The notes below the pieces were generated by a model, which had not been told where the DNA came from, did not search any database, and saw only the letters and a program-made list of their open reading frames with translations. A stretch of DNA of 64,000 nt from Chimonanthus salicifolius (Eukaryota > Streptophyta > Magnoliopsida > Laurales > Calycanthaceae). This document shows positions 22,001 to 37,000 of this stretch, piece by piece (within the stretch, counting starts at the first letter, position 1; each line of letters starts with the position of its first letter). Made by a program: the position numbers and the translations under genes. The stretch spans positions 41,548,314 through 41,612,313 of the forward strand of contig CM023536.1 in the NCBI GenBank assembly GCA_013350335.1, written 5' to 3'.

Positions 22001-25000
22001 TGTTTTAGGCTTCAAAATGTAATAGACAGCAGTCTATGGTTTCAGATAGGTTTAGACAGCAGTATGAATGTCTAAAAGGGTAGGTTATGGCAGCAAGGAA
22101 CTGGATAAAGAGTTGGTATACATGAAGGGGGTGATATAGGGGTAGACGAAAGGATATAGATGGGCTGTAAGGACTGGCGAATGCAGTGGAGGGTGTGGGG
22201 AGGGTCGGTGGGTGTAGGAAAGGGGTATGGGATGATTTCAGTCACAAGTGAGGGGATTACAGTTACTGTTTGGGACTGTCTGGATACTGTAAGGGCTGGA
22301 CGAAAGTAAAGGAAAGGATCTGGGGCAGCGGCAAAGGGGTTTGGGATTTTGAGAATCACGTTAGGTAAGGAGAAGGAATAAAAGGAAAAGAAGAGAGAAG
22401 AGAGAAGAGAAGAGAAGAGGAAGAAGATCGAGTACTCGGAAGGGAGACAGCTTCACGCCAAACTCTCGGATTTGCTCCAAGAAAACCAGCGCAGAGGATT
22501 TGCAGAAATTCTCAATCTTGTTTTTTATTTCATCGTATGTCTCTTGCCCAAAAGGGCTACAAAGCTTTATAAGGCTATCCCTTACTTAAAATACCATAAA
22601 ACAGAAATTACAAGATTACCCTTGCTTAAAATAAAATAAAATAAAATAAAATAGGAAAATAGCAATAAAAAAAATAGAGGATGCACCGCATCACCTTTCC
22701 GCTGCATAATAGAGAAACACAGTATCACATCTCCAAATGCACGAGTGTACAGACAATTTTCAGTAGTGAAACCGGTCTTCATTTTAAATTTAAAAGTAGG
22801 ATTAAAGGCTTTCTAGTAACAAAACTTCGCCTGTTAATGCCAAATAGGAGTAAAGTTGAAGGTAGGCAATCTCTTAGTAAGGATTCTCCACTATTATGTT
22901 CAAATGACCTCCAGGGTTGAATTCTGTGTTTTCATTACTTACCTATTTTGCTCACTGACGTGTAAATATTTCTGATGTTCATTTTCTTTTGTGTAAGGGA
23001 TTTGGGTTTGGGGTGCTCCTATAGAATTGCATATTGATGGAGTAAAAACATCTGTGCTTTACCTTGATACTGAAGGATTTGAAAGTGTTGGGAAGTCCAA
23101 TGTATATGATGACAGGTGAGCTTTTGAGGTTTAATCATCTTTGACCCATCTTTGGTTCTTTCAAACCCGCGCTTAATACATTATCTTTTGGTTTTGACAG
23201 AATTTTTGCTCTGGCAACAGTTTTAAGTTCTGTGCTTATCTATAATCTGCCTGAGACGGTCTGTACTTTACTGAAACTCTTGAGGTGTTTTTGAGTGCAT
23301 ATCATTTTGAAAGCAGCTTGAATACTTTAGCAGAAATACATGGCTATCCATTCTGTTTTGCTTCTAGGGAAGTATGGGTGGAAACTGCACTAATGAGATA
23401 TGACTTCTTCCCAATAACAAAAACCACTGGATGACAATTTTGATTTGTTGGGAAAATTTTGGGTAAAAGAAATTTATTCCACTTAATATGGATTTTATCT
23501 TAAGGTCACGTGGTATGTGGTGCAATATATGGCTGTTCCTTCTCCTAAAATGTTAGAACCAATTGTGACATAGGGGAAAGTTTTGTGTGATTACTCATCG
23601 ATGGAAACCTTACGATTACTGCTACTTCTGCTGCTACTATTGTTATCTTAGAATTTGAATTGAAGCCTTGTCCTTTCGAGTTGACACATTTTTGTTGCTT
23701 TGTGTTTAGATCCGTGAAGCTGATATATCACGGTTGTCATTTGCTGTGGAGCTTGCAGAAGAATTCTATGGAAGGTTCACAAAATCTTCTACATTTCTTT
23801 TTATGCTTTTCACTTCTGGGAGATTTGGGTCCATTTGGATGTGTTTCCAGTTTCAGCTGGATTGGCCAGTTAATTATCTGCTCCACTGTCTTTGTGGTGC
23901 CATATAAATTAGGAACCATGTCATGTGGGATTGCTTATTCTTCCTTATATATTTTTTTTGCCTTTTCCTTTCCCAATTATTATGCTATTGGCTGTGGGTG
24001 TTACATTTTTTGCTTGGAAGGGTAGGAGAAAACTGCATCCCACTTATTTTCATATGCAATTTCCATTTTGTCAATTGAGCTTATAATCACATACTTTGAA
24101 TAAACTTTTTATGTGTACTACTGTTTTATGTTTATGCATTCTAACTTGTTTTATTGTTTTCTTCCATTGTCCGTGGATGATAGAGTCAAGGTATTTTACC
24201 ATGCTTCTTTCATTTTTCTTCCGTCTGTATTTTGTTTACAAAAACCATTTCTATGCTTAATGAATGGGTGGGTATTATTGCAGGGTCGAGATGTTGCATT
24301 TGAGCCTGCTAAGCTTTTATGGCTCATCCAGCGTGATTTTCTCCGTAAGTTTATGATTCCCTTTTTAGAATATGGTTGCTTTTGAGAAAGGATGCTTATT
24401 GTTTCTTTATGTGAAAACTAAAAATGGATCAAAGTTGAGTATTACTCTATTATTAATTTACTTAAGTTGCCATGTGACTTGAAATGTGGTTTCCAGAATT
24501 TCTTTTGGTACTTATAGAAAAAAGAATGCTGTTTTGAATTCCAGACAGTGGAAAATTTTCTTGTATCAACCGCCAACAACTTGTTTTTTGTTGATTTGTT
24601 TTTAACTTGGATCATGATGTGTGGCATCTCACTTTTGTTTTCTGATTTTATCTTGACGACATACACCTGGTCTTCAGCCACATTTAGGTCTTTAGGTCAG
24701 GTTTAGGCTTATTTTTGAACTTAATCTAAGCCCTGATGTAGCACCTCTTAGTGTAACAGGCAACAGGCTGATCCTGAGCCCAAACTTTAGGTCATAGAAA
24801 TATACAACCCAGGCTTGGTCTAGAAATTTTGGCATAAAAAAGTATACAGCTTCAGTTGTCTAAAGCATGAACCATTTACCATCCCATATGTTGTGCTTTG
24901 CTATTAGTTTTTTCTGATCCATATTAGATATTCTTTATTAACATTATTGTTTTTTGAGCATGCATATACAGATTTGGGTTTTCTATCTATTTAATTTATT

Positions 25001-28000
25001 ATCAGATGCTATTTTTCACCTTTTCTTAGTAATTAATCACCAAGTTCACATTGCTTTTGTCATTCTGTAGAAGGAAAGTCGGTGCAAGAAATGGTGAATG
25101 ACGCTCTGCAAAGGGTCCCGAACAGTGATGGTTTGTTTTAGCAATCTTTTGGCTTTGTACACTTTTATTTATGATGTCTACTGATCCATATTAAATTACG
25201 TGTTGATCATCAATGCCCCTTCTGACTGCAGGTAACAAAAATATTGATCAGGTATTCTATTTCCTCAATCTTTTTCTTTCGTTTTGGAAAGAGCAATTAT
25301 CTTGAAGTTATAGTTCCTTCTTTTATTGTATATATCAGGTAAATCAGATTCGGGAATCCTTGGCAATTATGGGTGATAACAGCACAGCATTTAGCTTACC
25401 TCAGGTCAGTCTTTCCTGGTTTTCTTAGTGACAGCCTTTCTTGTTATATTTTGTACTTCTTGGTTCCATTATGTTTATTGTTGTTGGCTATCAGAAGTAT
25501 GTCTCGGTCCTGGTTTCTCCATTACAGCCTCGTATATCTTGGACCTGGTTTCTCCATTACAGTCTCTTATTTTTGGCCTCAAACTCATACTTAAATTCTC
25601 TTTTATTCATTTGAAAAAGTTGAGGACGCATCTGTAAATAAAAAAAAAAAGAGAAAAAAAGTTGAGGGGTTACTGCAATACATTTTTGTACTGTTTTCTT
25701 TTTTTGTTATATAGACTATCACTAGGTCAAACCTTAAGCATTATTTGCTAAATCTGTTTGAAATATGGGATACCATTTCCTTTTGTTGGATAACTGACAC
25801 TTAAGCTCCTTAAGTTGATTTCCAAAGAAAAGTTAGATTGCCATCTTTTATCTAATCTGTTACTGAATTAGTTTTTTTTTTTTTTAAATAAATAAGCCAA
25901 ATTAGGTTCTTAAAAAATGAAATGACACATGTGGTAAGATAAATAAATGTAGACATTTTCAGGGTGATTTGACATCTATTGAATGACAGTTTCTTCTCCT
26001 AGTTGTTCATGTAAAACAAAAATTTGAAGTCTTGAGATACTTAGCTATCCTTTCAACGACTGGGTTCCAATAGGATTTGTGTGACAAATTAATGGATAGA
26101 GTGATGTTCCTTCTGACAGGTAGAGTTATGGCCACATTTTCTGTTCCAAGTTGTACATGTAAGACAAAATTTTGAAGTCTTGAGGTCCTTATCTATCCTT
26201 TCAAAGACTGGGTTCCAAGGAGCAATGGGATACGTGTGACAAATTAATGAGTAGGGTAATATCGCCATTCCTGATTATAATCATCAAACAAAACCACTTT
26301 AAAGCATCTCTATATTTCTTCTAAGCTGTGAACTTTCTCTCTTAGTTTCATAGAAAAGAAGATTGCCCTCTTATTCCTTCTGATGCTAAGAACTTTCTCT
26401 TCTTAGCTTCACAGAAAAGAAGATTGCGCTCTTATTCTAAATTAATTGTCATAATACCAGATCTCCTGTAGTGATAATCACAACAATTTGTTCAATCTAT
26501 CTGGGGTCATCTTTTTGGGTTCTCTAGAAGTGTTTTGAAAAGATTCCTGTCCATTGTTTAAGTAGTTTTCTCCTAACTTTAACAAATAGGGAAGCCCATT
26601 AGATTTATTCGCATTTTGCCACGGGTGCACATGGGCTGTGAAAGCCTCAAGACCAACTGCAGACTACGTTTAAGATGTTATATCTCATCATTATCATCAA
26701 TCATCATCATCATCATCATCAAAGCCACAGTACCATCTATATAGGGATGGCCTTTTGAGTTCTGCTTTTCCATTTTTTTTAATGATAGTTCTACTTCTCC
26801 ATTTGATCCTCGAATAAATCATCTGGGTTGTCACTTCACTATCTATCATGTTTTTCTTTATCCCTTCTCTCCATGTTTTTATTAGTCTGCCTCTCCTATC
26901 AATACATGCATTTATAACCTCTCAACTCTGTGTATTTGGGCTGTCTCCAATTTTCTACCAACATGTCCAAACCACTTCGAATGAGCTTCCCTTAATTTGT
27001 CATCTATTGGGGCTGTTTAAGATGTTATATCTGTTTAGAAATTATATCATATTTCTAAGTTCCTTGATTGGTGTCTCTTCAAAAACCACCCATATGGGGT
27101 TGGCCAATGGTATAAAATTGTTGTGATTTTCCTTTTCCTTTCATTTCTCCTATTAATTATTCCTGGATAGACAAGTCTATGCTAACGTGAATGGATGATG
27201 GATCTAATGTGAATCTATTTGTTTAATGTCCTTTTAGGCAAAATAATTAATTCCTTGTGTAGCATATTAATTTGGCAGTCAAGATCCATGCTGCAGTGCA
27301 CCTAATTAGGTCTTTTTCATTTACTAAATGCTATATGATGCAAAGCAGGGCGTAAATCAGTTCATTTGGTTATTTTCTTTATTTGTATATTCTATGATAC
27401 TTTGTAGACTGCAATATAAATTTCTCACATTCATCTTCTACCACTGAGATAAAAACTCATCTCTTTGTTTGAGATTCATAACTTCAAATTGTCATGCCAT
27501 TTTTTCTTGGCTCTTGTAAGGCATTCTATGCTGCATTTTATGCGTTGGAAAGTACAATGTTTATAACTTTGAATCGTGCGACAGCCTCACCTCCAACGAA
27601 CGAAGCTCTGTGAACTGAAGGATGGGGATCTTGCCCCAACTTATGTGCAAAGGAGGGAACAATTGAAAGAGCTTGTTGCTTCCATCATTCGCCCAAAAAT
27701 CGTGCGGGGTAAATCATTAAATGGAAAGGAGTTTGTTTCTTTTCTGGAACAGGTGCATATTCGTGAACTCCCACCTTTTACATAAATGTACCTATCATTT
27801 AATACCACAGCATACTTCAGTTCTTAATTCTATTAAAATTTAGAAGTTCTTAGCAGCTTTCCCCTTCCATCATATCTCACATGTTACATAGGTTCTTCAG
27901 ACCTAGCAATGAATGGCTTGTTACCATGATTTGATCAGATTCATGTGGTGTGGACATATTTTCTTATTGCAACTTCTGTACATTTCTGGGGAAATGATGC

Positions 28001-31000
28001 ATTCACCTATGGCTCTTATAGATACAGTTTCATCTTCTATTTTTGGTATTAGACCAGTACAATTTGTACTATAATGTGCCTAAGTAAAATACTGGGCCTC
28101 TTCTCTATGCTTTTGTGGTTGGTGTATGATTAACCCCATGAGTGGTTAAGGTTTTGAGGGATGCTGGACACCAATCTCAACAAAGTAGAACTAATGGGTT
28201 CATCCACAAAAACAGTTGGCATATGTATCAATAGTCATTTTTATCAATTTTCTATATGTCCATATTAATTGGCGTCATTTTTACGTATTGAATGTGTATT
28301 CTATAGTTCATTTAAATCATCTCCATGATTGAATCCTTTATACCATCAAGAGCCCATAGCACAGAAGGAAGGTGCTCTCGGTCCAAACCGTTTCAAATAT
28401 ATCATTTTTTTTTTTTAAACATTGACAAATGAATTCATTAATTTACATAAAATATATACATGGGATGGAACCAAGTATAGAAGGTCTATACTAGGATCCC
28501 AGATAAAGAAAAAGTTAGCAAAGCAAAGATACTATATTTACAATACTCCAAACCCAACAAAAGATACAATAAGGAGTCCCAATTCCCCGTACTCCCAGGG
28601 TAGACATGATCAAAACAACTCCATAGCAGGTCTTTGTTTGTGTACACCCACTTTTGCAAGGAAGTCCGCCACGTTGTTCGCCAATCAAAGTATGTATACG
28701 AGAGTGATATCACCCGACCTGCACAACCTTCTAATGTCCCTAGAAATGCTTACTAGCCTCCATGAGGGGCGGGGATGGCATTAGTTGAATCATCTTCAAC
28801 AATAAGGTTGCCGTTTCCAAACCTTGACCAATGTGCTCTCCAGTTCCACGTCGTTTTGACTCCATAATCCCTAATGGTCGGAGAATGCTAATAGCATCCT
28901 ACCCATATCATCATGAATACCCCTTCTATTCCTGTTGGCCCAGGTTTATCATTTGCTTGCCCCATCCACATTAAATTTATACGAGTCTTGAGGTGGTGCT
29001 ACCCATTCAGCCTTAGGTTACCTACTTTCCCAACTCCCTTTACACAACCTTCCCAAGACAAGTAGATGGTTTAAAAGCCTTACCCTTAGGGGTGTTCTTC
29101 GGTCAGGCACAAGCTGGGCTTCACTAAAAAAGCCTGAGCCGACCGAAGCTCGAGCCCGTCCAATTAAGCCTGATTATTTTGTATCTGGTACCCTTTTTTT
29201 TTTAAATTATTATATAAATTGAAAATATAACTGTTCAGATGTATACTAAAATATCTACTATTAGTTAAAATTTTAGTTCAAAATTCAATTTCTAGCCACT
29301 TGATTATGATAGTCAAAGTTTGCAAACGTCTTTGAAAAAATGATGTCTGGTGCCTTTGACCGTTAAGATCAAGTGGCTAGAAAATGATTTTTGAAATGAA
29401 ATTTTAAGATATTTTCAGTTTTAAGTTTTCTTTCAATATGTACGGTTAGATTTTCAATTTATAAAACAAAATAAAAATAAAAAAATATGTAAAAAAGTAA
29501 ATGGGCCTAAAAGCCTGCTATGCTTTAAATTAAAGCCCGAGCCCATTCCGGTGGACCAAAATCTTTGTCTGAGCCCATTTATTTAGATCGGGTTTGGGCC
29601 GGGCTCGGGCCCGGGCCGAGTTCGAACAAATGAACACCTCTATGTATCCTATCTATTTGAAAATTTTATTTATTCTATTCTATTGCACTTAATGTTGAGT
29701 GTATTTTAAAGGTTGGCATATAATATGTTCTAGATGAATGGCCCCGTTTTGGATCTATCAAAACAGCCGCCTGTGGGGTTTTGTCTTATGTCATACTGAC
29801 CTAATGCAACTTGTGTTATCTCTTAGACCCAGCTCTTGTAGTTTTAGCTGCACTCCTACTCTCATCCTATTTATTATTTCTTCAGTTTATGACTTTATGC
29901 ATGGTGTTTCAGATTCTTGAAGCCTTGAACAAAGGAGAGATTCCATCTACTGGTTCGCTTGTTGAGATTTTCAATAAAGGAATTCTTGAGCGCTGCTTGA
30001 AATTATATAGTGAAAGGATGGATGGATTGAGGTTACCCCTCTCAGAACCCATGTTGCAGCAAACACATAAGGAATCAAGTAAAGAAGCGATGAAAGTCTT
30101 TGATGAACATCATTTTGGTCGCAATCATGCGCAGCTTTCCATTGCCAAATTGGATGAAGAAATTCTGAAAGTATGATTTGTGATCATTGACTTAGCCACT
30201 GATGCATCTTGCAGTCGGCGTAAATCAAATTAGTTGTAGTTTAATGGCTGAATTTGGAATATGTCTGCATTCTTGTGAATTTTTTGATGCTTTAAGTATT
30301 CTGGGGAAGCACTTTTCTTTCTTTTTCTTTTGGGTGGCCAACAATATGCTAACTAAGGTAATTTCACAATATTTTGTTGCAAAGTTGTGCTCATGAAGGC
30401 TGAATAATGTCATAAAAACTATCCTTTCATCTGGCTGAATATTTTAGACATTTGTGAGGCTGCCTGAAATGAAAATGAGAGAAAAATTTGGTTCTTAGAT
30501 AGGATTGGGATCTTAATTTCAAATGTGAGCATATTCGTGATGTACTTGTTGAAAATTGCTTTGTGTGGGGCATATTCGTGATGCAGTTGAAAATTGCTTT
30601 GTAGGTGTACAAAAATTACCTTCTGGCTAATGAATATCAATCTTCAAAGCTCTGTGAGGCTCTCTACACCGAGTGCGAGGATAAAATGGACCAACTCCAA
30701 GTCTTGAGACTTCCTTCCATGGCTAAATTTAGTGCCGGTTTTCTTCAATGCAATCAAAGCTTTGAAAAAGAGTGTGTTGGGCCTTCAAAAGCTAACTATG
30801 AGCTCCGGATGATGAAGGTTAGGTTTACTTGTGTTTATTTTTTTCAGGAATTTTGATTTTAAATTAGTCACTTTCTAGCATACCTTGCAAGCAAGATGTG
30901 ATGCTATAGATGTCTGCTTCCAGATTTCTATTTCCACTTTAAACAACTACGCATGACAGTTGGTCATAGTCCAAAGAATGTGCCAAGCTGTATCTTGTTC

Positions 31001-34000
31001 CAGTGGTAGGGTGCAGTTGTAAGCCTCTCTTTTTTTGTGTGTGTGAAGGTAAAATAGCAGTACTTTAATTAGGTATAAGATTTTCTTCGTCATGTGGGAT
31101 AGTACCAGAGCTCTTGTCTTTCAAAATAATAATTTATTGTGTTTCTCAACTGTTTCCACGCAGTTCCTTTGGATGGATGCTTATGCAAAACGTTGATATT
31201 TAAATACATTTAATGCACTTGCAAAAGAGCCCACAATGTTGCTTTCACTAAATTTGATGGGCTTGGGGCCAAAAAAAATGGCTTAGAATGACCAAACATG
31301 CTGTTTCTATGAGGATTGTTAACTAAATCAAAAATTGAAAAAAAGAAGAAGAAATTAAGGAGTCATCTTATGGGATGATATGCTATCTTTTGTCGTAAAA
31401 AGCCAAGTGAGTCGATCTATATTTATTCCTATTTTTGTTTTGTCAGCACCTCTAGTTGTGGGAGATTTAATTCAAGTGACCAAACTAGTTCTGAGTCTTG
31501 TTATCTTTTTTGGGGAAAAAGGAATTACTACCAAGAATCTGTATGTCGCTGACAGTCATATCTTTGTCCAAGCCAATATACTATTAATGTGTAATTGATC
31601 TCTCCCTTCTATTAATTCCTTGTAACCCTTCAATTCTTTATACTGTGGCTGTTTTTGTTCTTGTGTGTTTGCTCAAACCATCTTTAGGACTTGGACATAT
31701 TCCTTGATCTTCTCGTGTGTATGTTGACAACATAAACCTTTATTGATCTTCTCTTATATATATTTCAGCGGTAACAAAGGTTTAATATATTAAAGATAAG
31801 GAACAAGTACAAGTAGATAATACAAGAGAGGGTCTATAAGGTTTAAACCCTGAAAAAACAGAAGAAAAAAATACAAGAAAATAAATACATCCATGGAACG
31901 AAGGCTCCAAGCATCCAAACAGAAGTAGAAGACCCTCAATCACTGTCTTAAAGGTGGAAAACGCCTGTAACTATGTGGTCTACTCCATTCTTGGCGAAGA
32001 AGTCCACTACTCTGTTAGGTATGTCTGATTTGGGTGAAGGATATCTCGTGACCCGAAATGAGAGCCCTTATCTCTCTCACCACAATAATCAATCTTCAAG
32101 GAGGTCGCTTCAACCCCTTAGCCCACTTAATAGTACTTGCCGAATCCCCTTCTATAACTAGTTTATTGTACCTGACTGATTTCCATATGGTCAAAGTTCT
32201 CTTAATACTGAGGAGAGGAGTTCAACCTCAGTCTGAATCTCTTAGCCCTACAGGCTCTGAGAAGGCTATGGAAGTTTTGCCGTTATGATATTTAAGAACA
32301 CCCCTTATCCCTTCCAGTCCTAGTTCTCCTTTCGATGCCCCGTCAGTGTTGAACTTATAGACGCCTTGGTAAGGAGGAGACCAATTGACTAATGGTTTCG
32401 ACTTTCTTGGGTTTCCGCTCAAGCAACCCTCCCAGGAACTAAAGAAGTTAGTTATTTTGACTCCCTTAAAATTCTTTCCAACGCGGAGCCAAAGGCGAAG
32501 CCTCCATTTGGCGTTTTGAAAGATCTCGCTTTCCTCGGTTCTCTTATCCTTGAAGATCCTGAAATTCCTCTATTTGGCTTTTTGAAAGACCATAAGATCG
32601 TTGCTAGGATTGTTTTTCCAGGCAACCTTCCTCTTAGGGCCAAGACGAGAAAGGAATCAAGACCTCACTACCCCTTCGCAAGTCCTATAAAAAACCCATG
32701 GTACTCCCATTAGACTTGGCGGATTTTGTCCATAGATTCCTAGGCATCGAGCACCGAGCACTGAGCGAATAGCTGATCTACGTCTTCTTCCATAAATCTA
32801 CAAAGCAAGAAACTTAGATCCTCATGCGATCTCAGTAACCCTCTCTTATTGAGGTCCATTCTGTTGAGTATCTTCCTTTTTTCAAAGCGCACCACACAAA
32901 AGATTGGACATCGGGGGTGCTAGGATTTTCCAAGCTAGGCAGGGGATATGGTCTTCATTTTAATGTTGATGAAGGGTCAAATCAACCAACGTTTTGACTA
33001 AAAAGGCACCCAAAGAATCTCCTGTTTAAATGAGCTCATCCTCCTCGTCCCTAGACAGTGGAAATTCACCTAACTGGGTTAACAACTCCTCTATACTCTT
33101 TTTTCAAAAGACCTCAACTCTCTTTTGAAATCTAACTACCTACGATTTCTTCTCACCCTCTACTTTGTAACAATCCCGAACTAAGGTGTGTTTGTTCCTA
33201 ACTATCCTCTGTAGCCTAGGATAAACATCCTTTATGGGCTTGGCCCTAGCCACAGATCTTTCAAAAAAGGGTAAAAAAGAGGGAGCCCTGTCTCCCCTTC
33301 CAACCAGGAGTCTAAGCTTATCTCTATATATATTGCCCACTACGTTCCTACCTTAGCCCAGAATCCACCAGGCCTAAACGATTTGAGAGCTAACCTTTTC
33401 GGCGTTTTCTCCCAAAGCCCACCCACTAAAGTCTACCATTTCGAATCTTGAAGTCAGTACTCTTTACCCATAAGGCTTCCTTCTCTCTCCTGAACTTCCA
33501 TCTCCATTTGCATAATAGGGTTTGTTTTCTACATGTAGTGGAACTATCCCAAGGCCTCCCTTAGATTTAGGTTTAATCACTTCTGACCAACCAACCAGTT
33601 GTACTTTCTTTTTATCCTCCTTATCACCCCAAAGGAATTTTCTAAACAATTGTTCCAGTTTGCTCACTATTCAGCTCACTATTCCTTTAGGCATCTCAAA
33701 AATAGACATTTGGGGAGATTTATTAAAACGGATTTGATGAGGGTTAGCCTTCCTCCTAAAGATAGGTATTTCCTACCTTAACCAACTAGTTGTCTCTATC
33801 TTTTCCACTACAGGTGCCTAGAATCTCTGGAGCCTAGGGTTCCCTCCCAATGGTAAACCTAGATATGTGAAGGGTAGATTCCTAGTAGCACACCAATCTT
33901 GTCCACCAACTCTTTAAGTGAGCCTGCCTTCTACACCTATTCCTACGATGGTGCTTTCTTCAAGATTGATTCTGAGACAAGAAACTAATTCAAAACACCT

Positions 34001-37000
34001 TGAGAACCACTTTGTAGCCTATGATTTCGTCTCTATCAGGTTCGCAGAAGAACATTGTATCATCTGCGAACTAAGGTGTGTGACCACCGGCCACGGTGTA
34101 GCTGTTTCGAAGCCTTTGACAATGGCTAGGTCTATATCTTTTTCCACTAATTTGTTTAAACTTTCATCCACTAGTGTGAACATGAAGGGAGAGAGCAAAT
34201 CTCCCTGCCTAAGACCTCTAGTGGCTGCTATAGGTTCAGTGGGAGAGCCATCACCAGTACTGAGTAAGTGGTATCCTCGACACAAGCTTTCATCCATTTC
34301 ATCCATCATTGGCCAAAACCCATTCTGTCAAAGAGAGATCCCACAAGGCCCAGTCTACAAAACCATAAGCCTTCTCCATATTGATCTTAAAGAGGAACCT
34401 CGATTTCTTATCTCTGTCTCATATGGACCAATTTGTTAGCGACCATTACACCGTTCATAATTTGTCTATCTTCCACGAAAGCTCCCTGTGATTCACCTTC
34501 AATCTCTTGTAAACCTATTTTAATCTTTCGGCCAACACCTTTGCTATAAGTTTGTAGACACATCCAACTAGACTAATTGGTGATGCAAAGGAGCCCAACT
34601 GGGCCTGGGCCCAGTTTCAAGCCGGGCCCAGGCAAGTCAGGCCTAGCCACCACTTAATTTTGTAGGGTTTTTATAACTACTCCAGCAGCAGAGAAAGGGG
34701 ATGATGAAAATGAAATGAAGAAAGCTTGACGCCTTAGCCTCCATGATGTGCATGGTGATGATTTCCCCTTGAGGGTTTGATGTGAAGCCAACATCTTCTC
34801 CTTCTCCTTTCCACATCTTCTTCATGTATTCTTCTACTACTTCTCTCTTTCTTCTTCCTCTATTCCTATCTCTCTTCTTCTATCCTCTTTTCTCTTCTTC
34901 TATCTCCTTCTTTCTTCTTCTCTCTTTATTTTCCTTCTCTTTTCCTCTTGCCGTCAACCCCATATACATCTCCTCTAGCTGCCATTTTTTCCTTTTACAC
35001 CCCCAGTTGCTGCTGCTGCCTATTCCCTCCCCAGTCTTTGTTTCCACCCCTTCCTAATCTTTTCTGAACTTTCACCCTTCCATATAGCCTTCGAACTGCG
35101 ACCTTAAGACATCTCGGACCCATCCCAAACCCATACAACCATCGCCATGCCTCTGCCATTCCCCAGATCTATTTGTCGTGACCCATATCCCTCCCACTGT
35201 GATTTTTGTAGCCTTTAAATCCACCCCTGCAGTTGTCATCACTCCTATTTCCCCTCTTTTGTAGCCGCAACCATCGCCTCTTGCATATTCGATCACTAGC
35301 TCTTCCTTCCTTTTCGCTGCAAGCCTTCCACCCAAACAGAGCATTCACATCTGGCCCTTTCCACCCCATTCGTGTCCCCTCCTTTTCTTTCCTCTTTAGA
35401 ATCATATGCTATTTAAAATCATGTCCATTTCATTTAAAATCATATGGCCCTTTTAGTTAAAACCATTCCACCCCTTTTTTATTTAATTTTCATATAATTG
35501 TTTAAATTTGATTCCAAGATTTGTGTTGATACTTGTGGTGGTTTATATTAATTAATTGTTAGTATTAATTGATTATTTAATTTCAGCTCATTTTAGCTTT
35601 AGGGTGCATTATTTTCATCGGTTTTAATCTTTAGGGGTACCAGATTAGATATTTAGGGTCACCCCTATCCTTTTTTTTCTGCATCAAATTGGTATCAGAG
35701 CTAAGTTAGGGTGTTTCCTTAAACATCCGCGGTCTCTGATTTGCATTTAGTGAAAAAAAAAAATTAATTAAATAAAAAATTAATTATTTTTTTCATGGTC
35801 ATCATAGCGTCTAGCAAGGTTAGGTTGTTTCCTTAAACACCTACGGTCTTAGGTTGCATTTTCCTTACTAAAAAAAAATTGCATTGCATTTTTACTTAGG
35901 CCATTGCATAGCATTTAATCTGTCCCATATCGGTGAGTCTAGCGTAGCGCGTGTGTCTGTGCTTTCCCACACATAGTGGCTGAGAGTACCAACCGAACAT
36001 GGACACTGCACAACTTGTCAAGATTCTAGAAGTCCATGAGCCCAATTTGGAAGACATCGATGAGGATGAGTATGAAGACTTTGAGAATGGCTTGCCTTTT
36101 GTTCAGGGAGACTCATGCCCCCATGGGGAGGGTAATACCCCACGTGTGATGATGGTGCGTAGATGTGCCCTAGCACAACCAACAGAGAGTGACGTTTGGC
36201 GGAGTAATATTTTCTACACCTTTGCTAAAAGCGATGACAAGACCTGTAAGGCTATCATTGATAGTGGGAGCCGTAATGTCATTGCTTCATCGACAGTTTT
36301 CCGATTAGGGTTGTACTTATCGCCCATCCTCACCCATATCGGGTTGCGTGGGTGGACTCGTCATCTATTCCCGTGACTCAACAGTGGTAGGTACCTGTCC
36401 AATTTTCATCCTATAAAGGCACTGTATGGTGTGACGTGATACTTATGGAAGTAGGTAACATAATTTTGGGGAGGCCGTGGTTGTATGACATGGATGCCAC
36501 ACTGTTCGGTAGGTTGAACGTGTGCTCATTCATCTTTGAGGGTAAAAGGATTAAGTTGAACCTTCTCCCTCCCAGAGCACCAAAGAATGAGGCGGAGAAG
36601 GGCACAGACAACAGTGGCTCAAAACCCAAGACCCTGCATATTCTCAGTCCTACCGAGTTTGAGAAAGAGGCTAAAGAGGAGGATAATGAATTTGCATTGG
36701 TCACTAGAGAAACATCCCCCGAGCCTAGTAGTTGATCGCCCATGGGAGGTTGAGTTGATTATGAGAGAGTTTCAGGATGTCTTCCCTGACGATTTACCGG
36801 ATGAGTTCCCTCTCATTCATGATATTCAGCACGCTATTGACTTTGAACCAGGAGGAGCTGTTCTAACTGAATATGTGGAGATCGTTAAAATTGAAGAAAA
36901 CCTCAGTGATGATGAAGAGAACAAAGAATCTTCTCTTGTCTTGGTTAGGTGTGTCTCCATACCATCCCCATCCATAGACCCTACTCCTAGTGCCAGTGTC

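Noticed and set aside
22072..22359. Minus-strand Pro/Thr-rich frame
   Set aside because: No domain, lies in an intron, and its composition comes from GT/GGG-rich DNA on the other strand.
34581..35690. Small frames in the chromovirus LTRs as captured genes
   Set aside because: The same frames recur in the 3' LTR with shifts, so they are LTR sequence, not genes.
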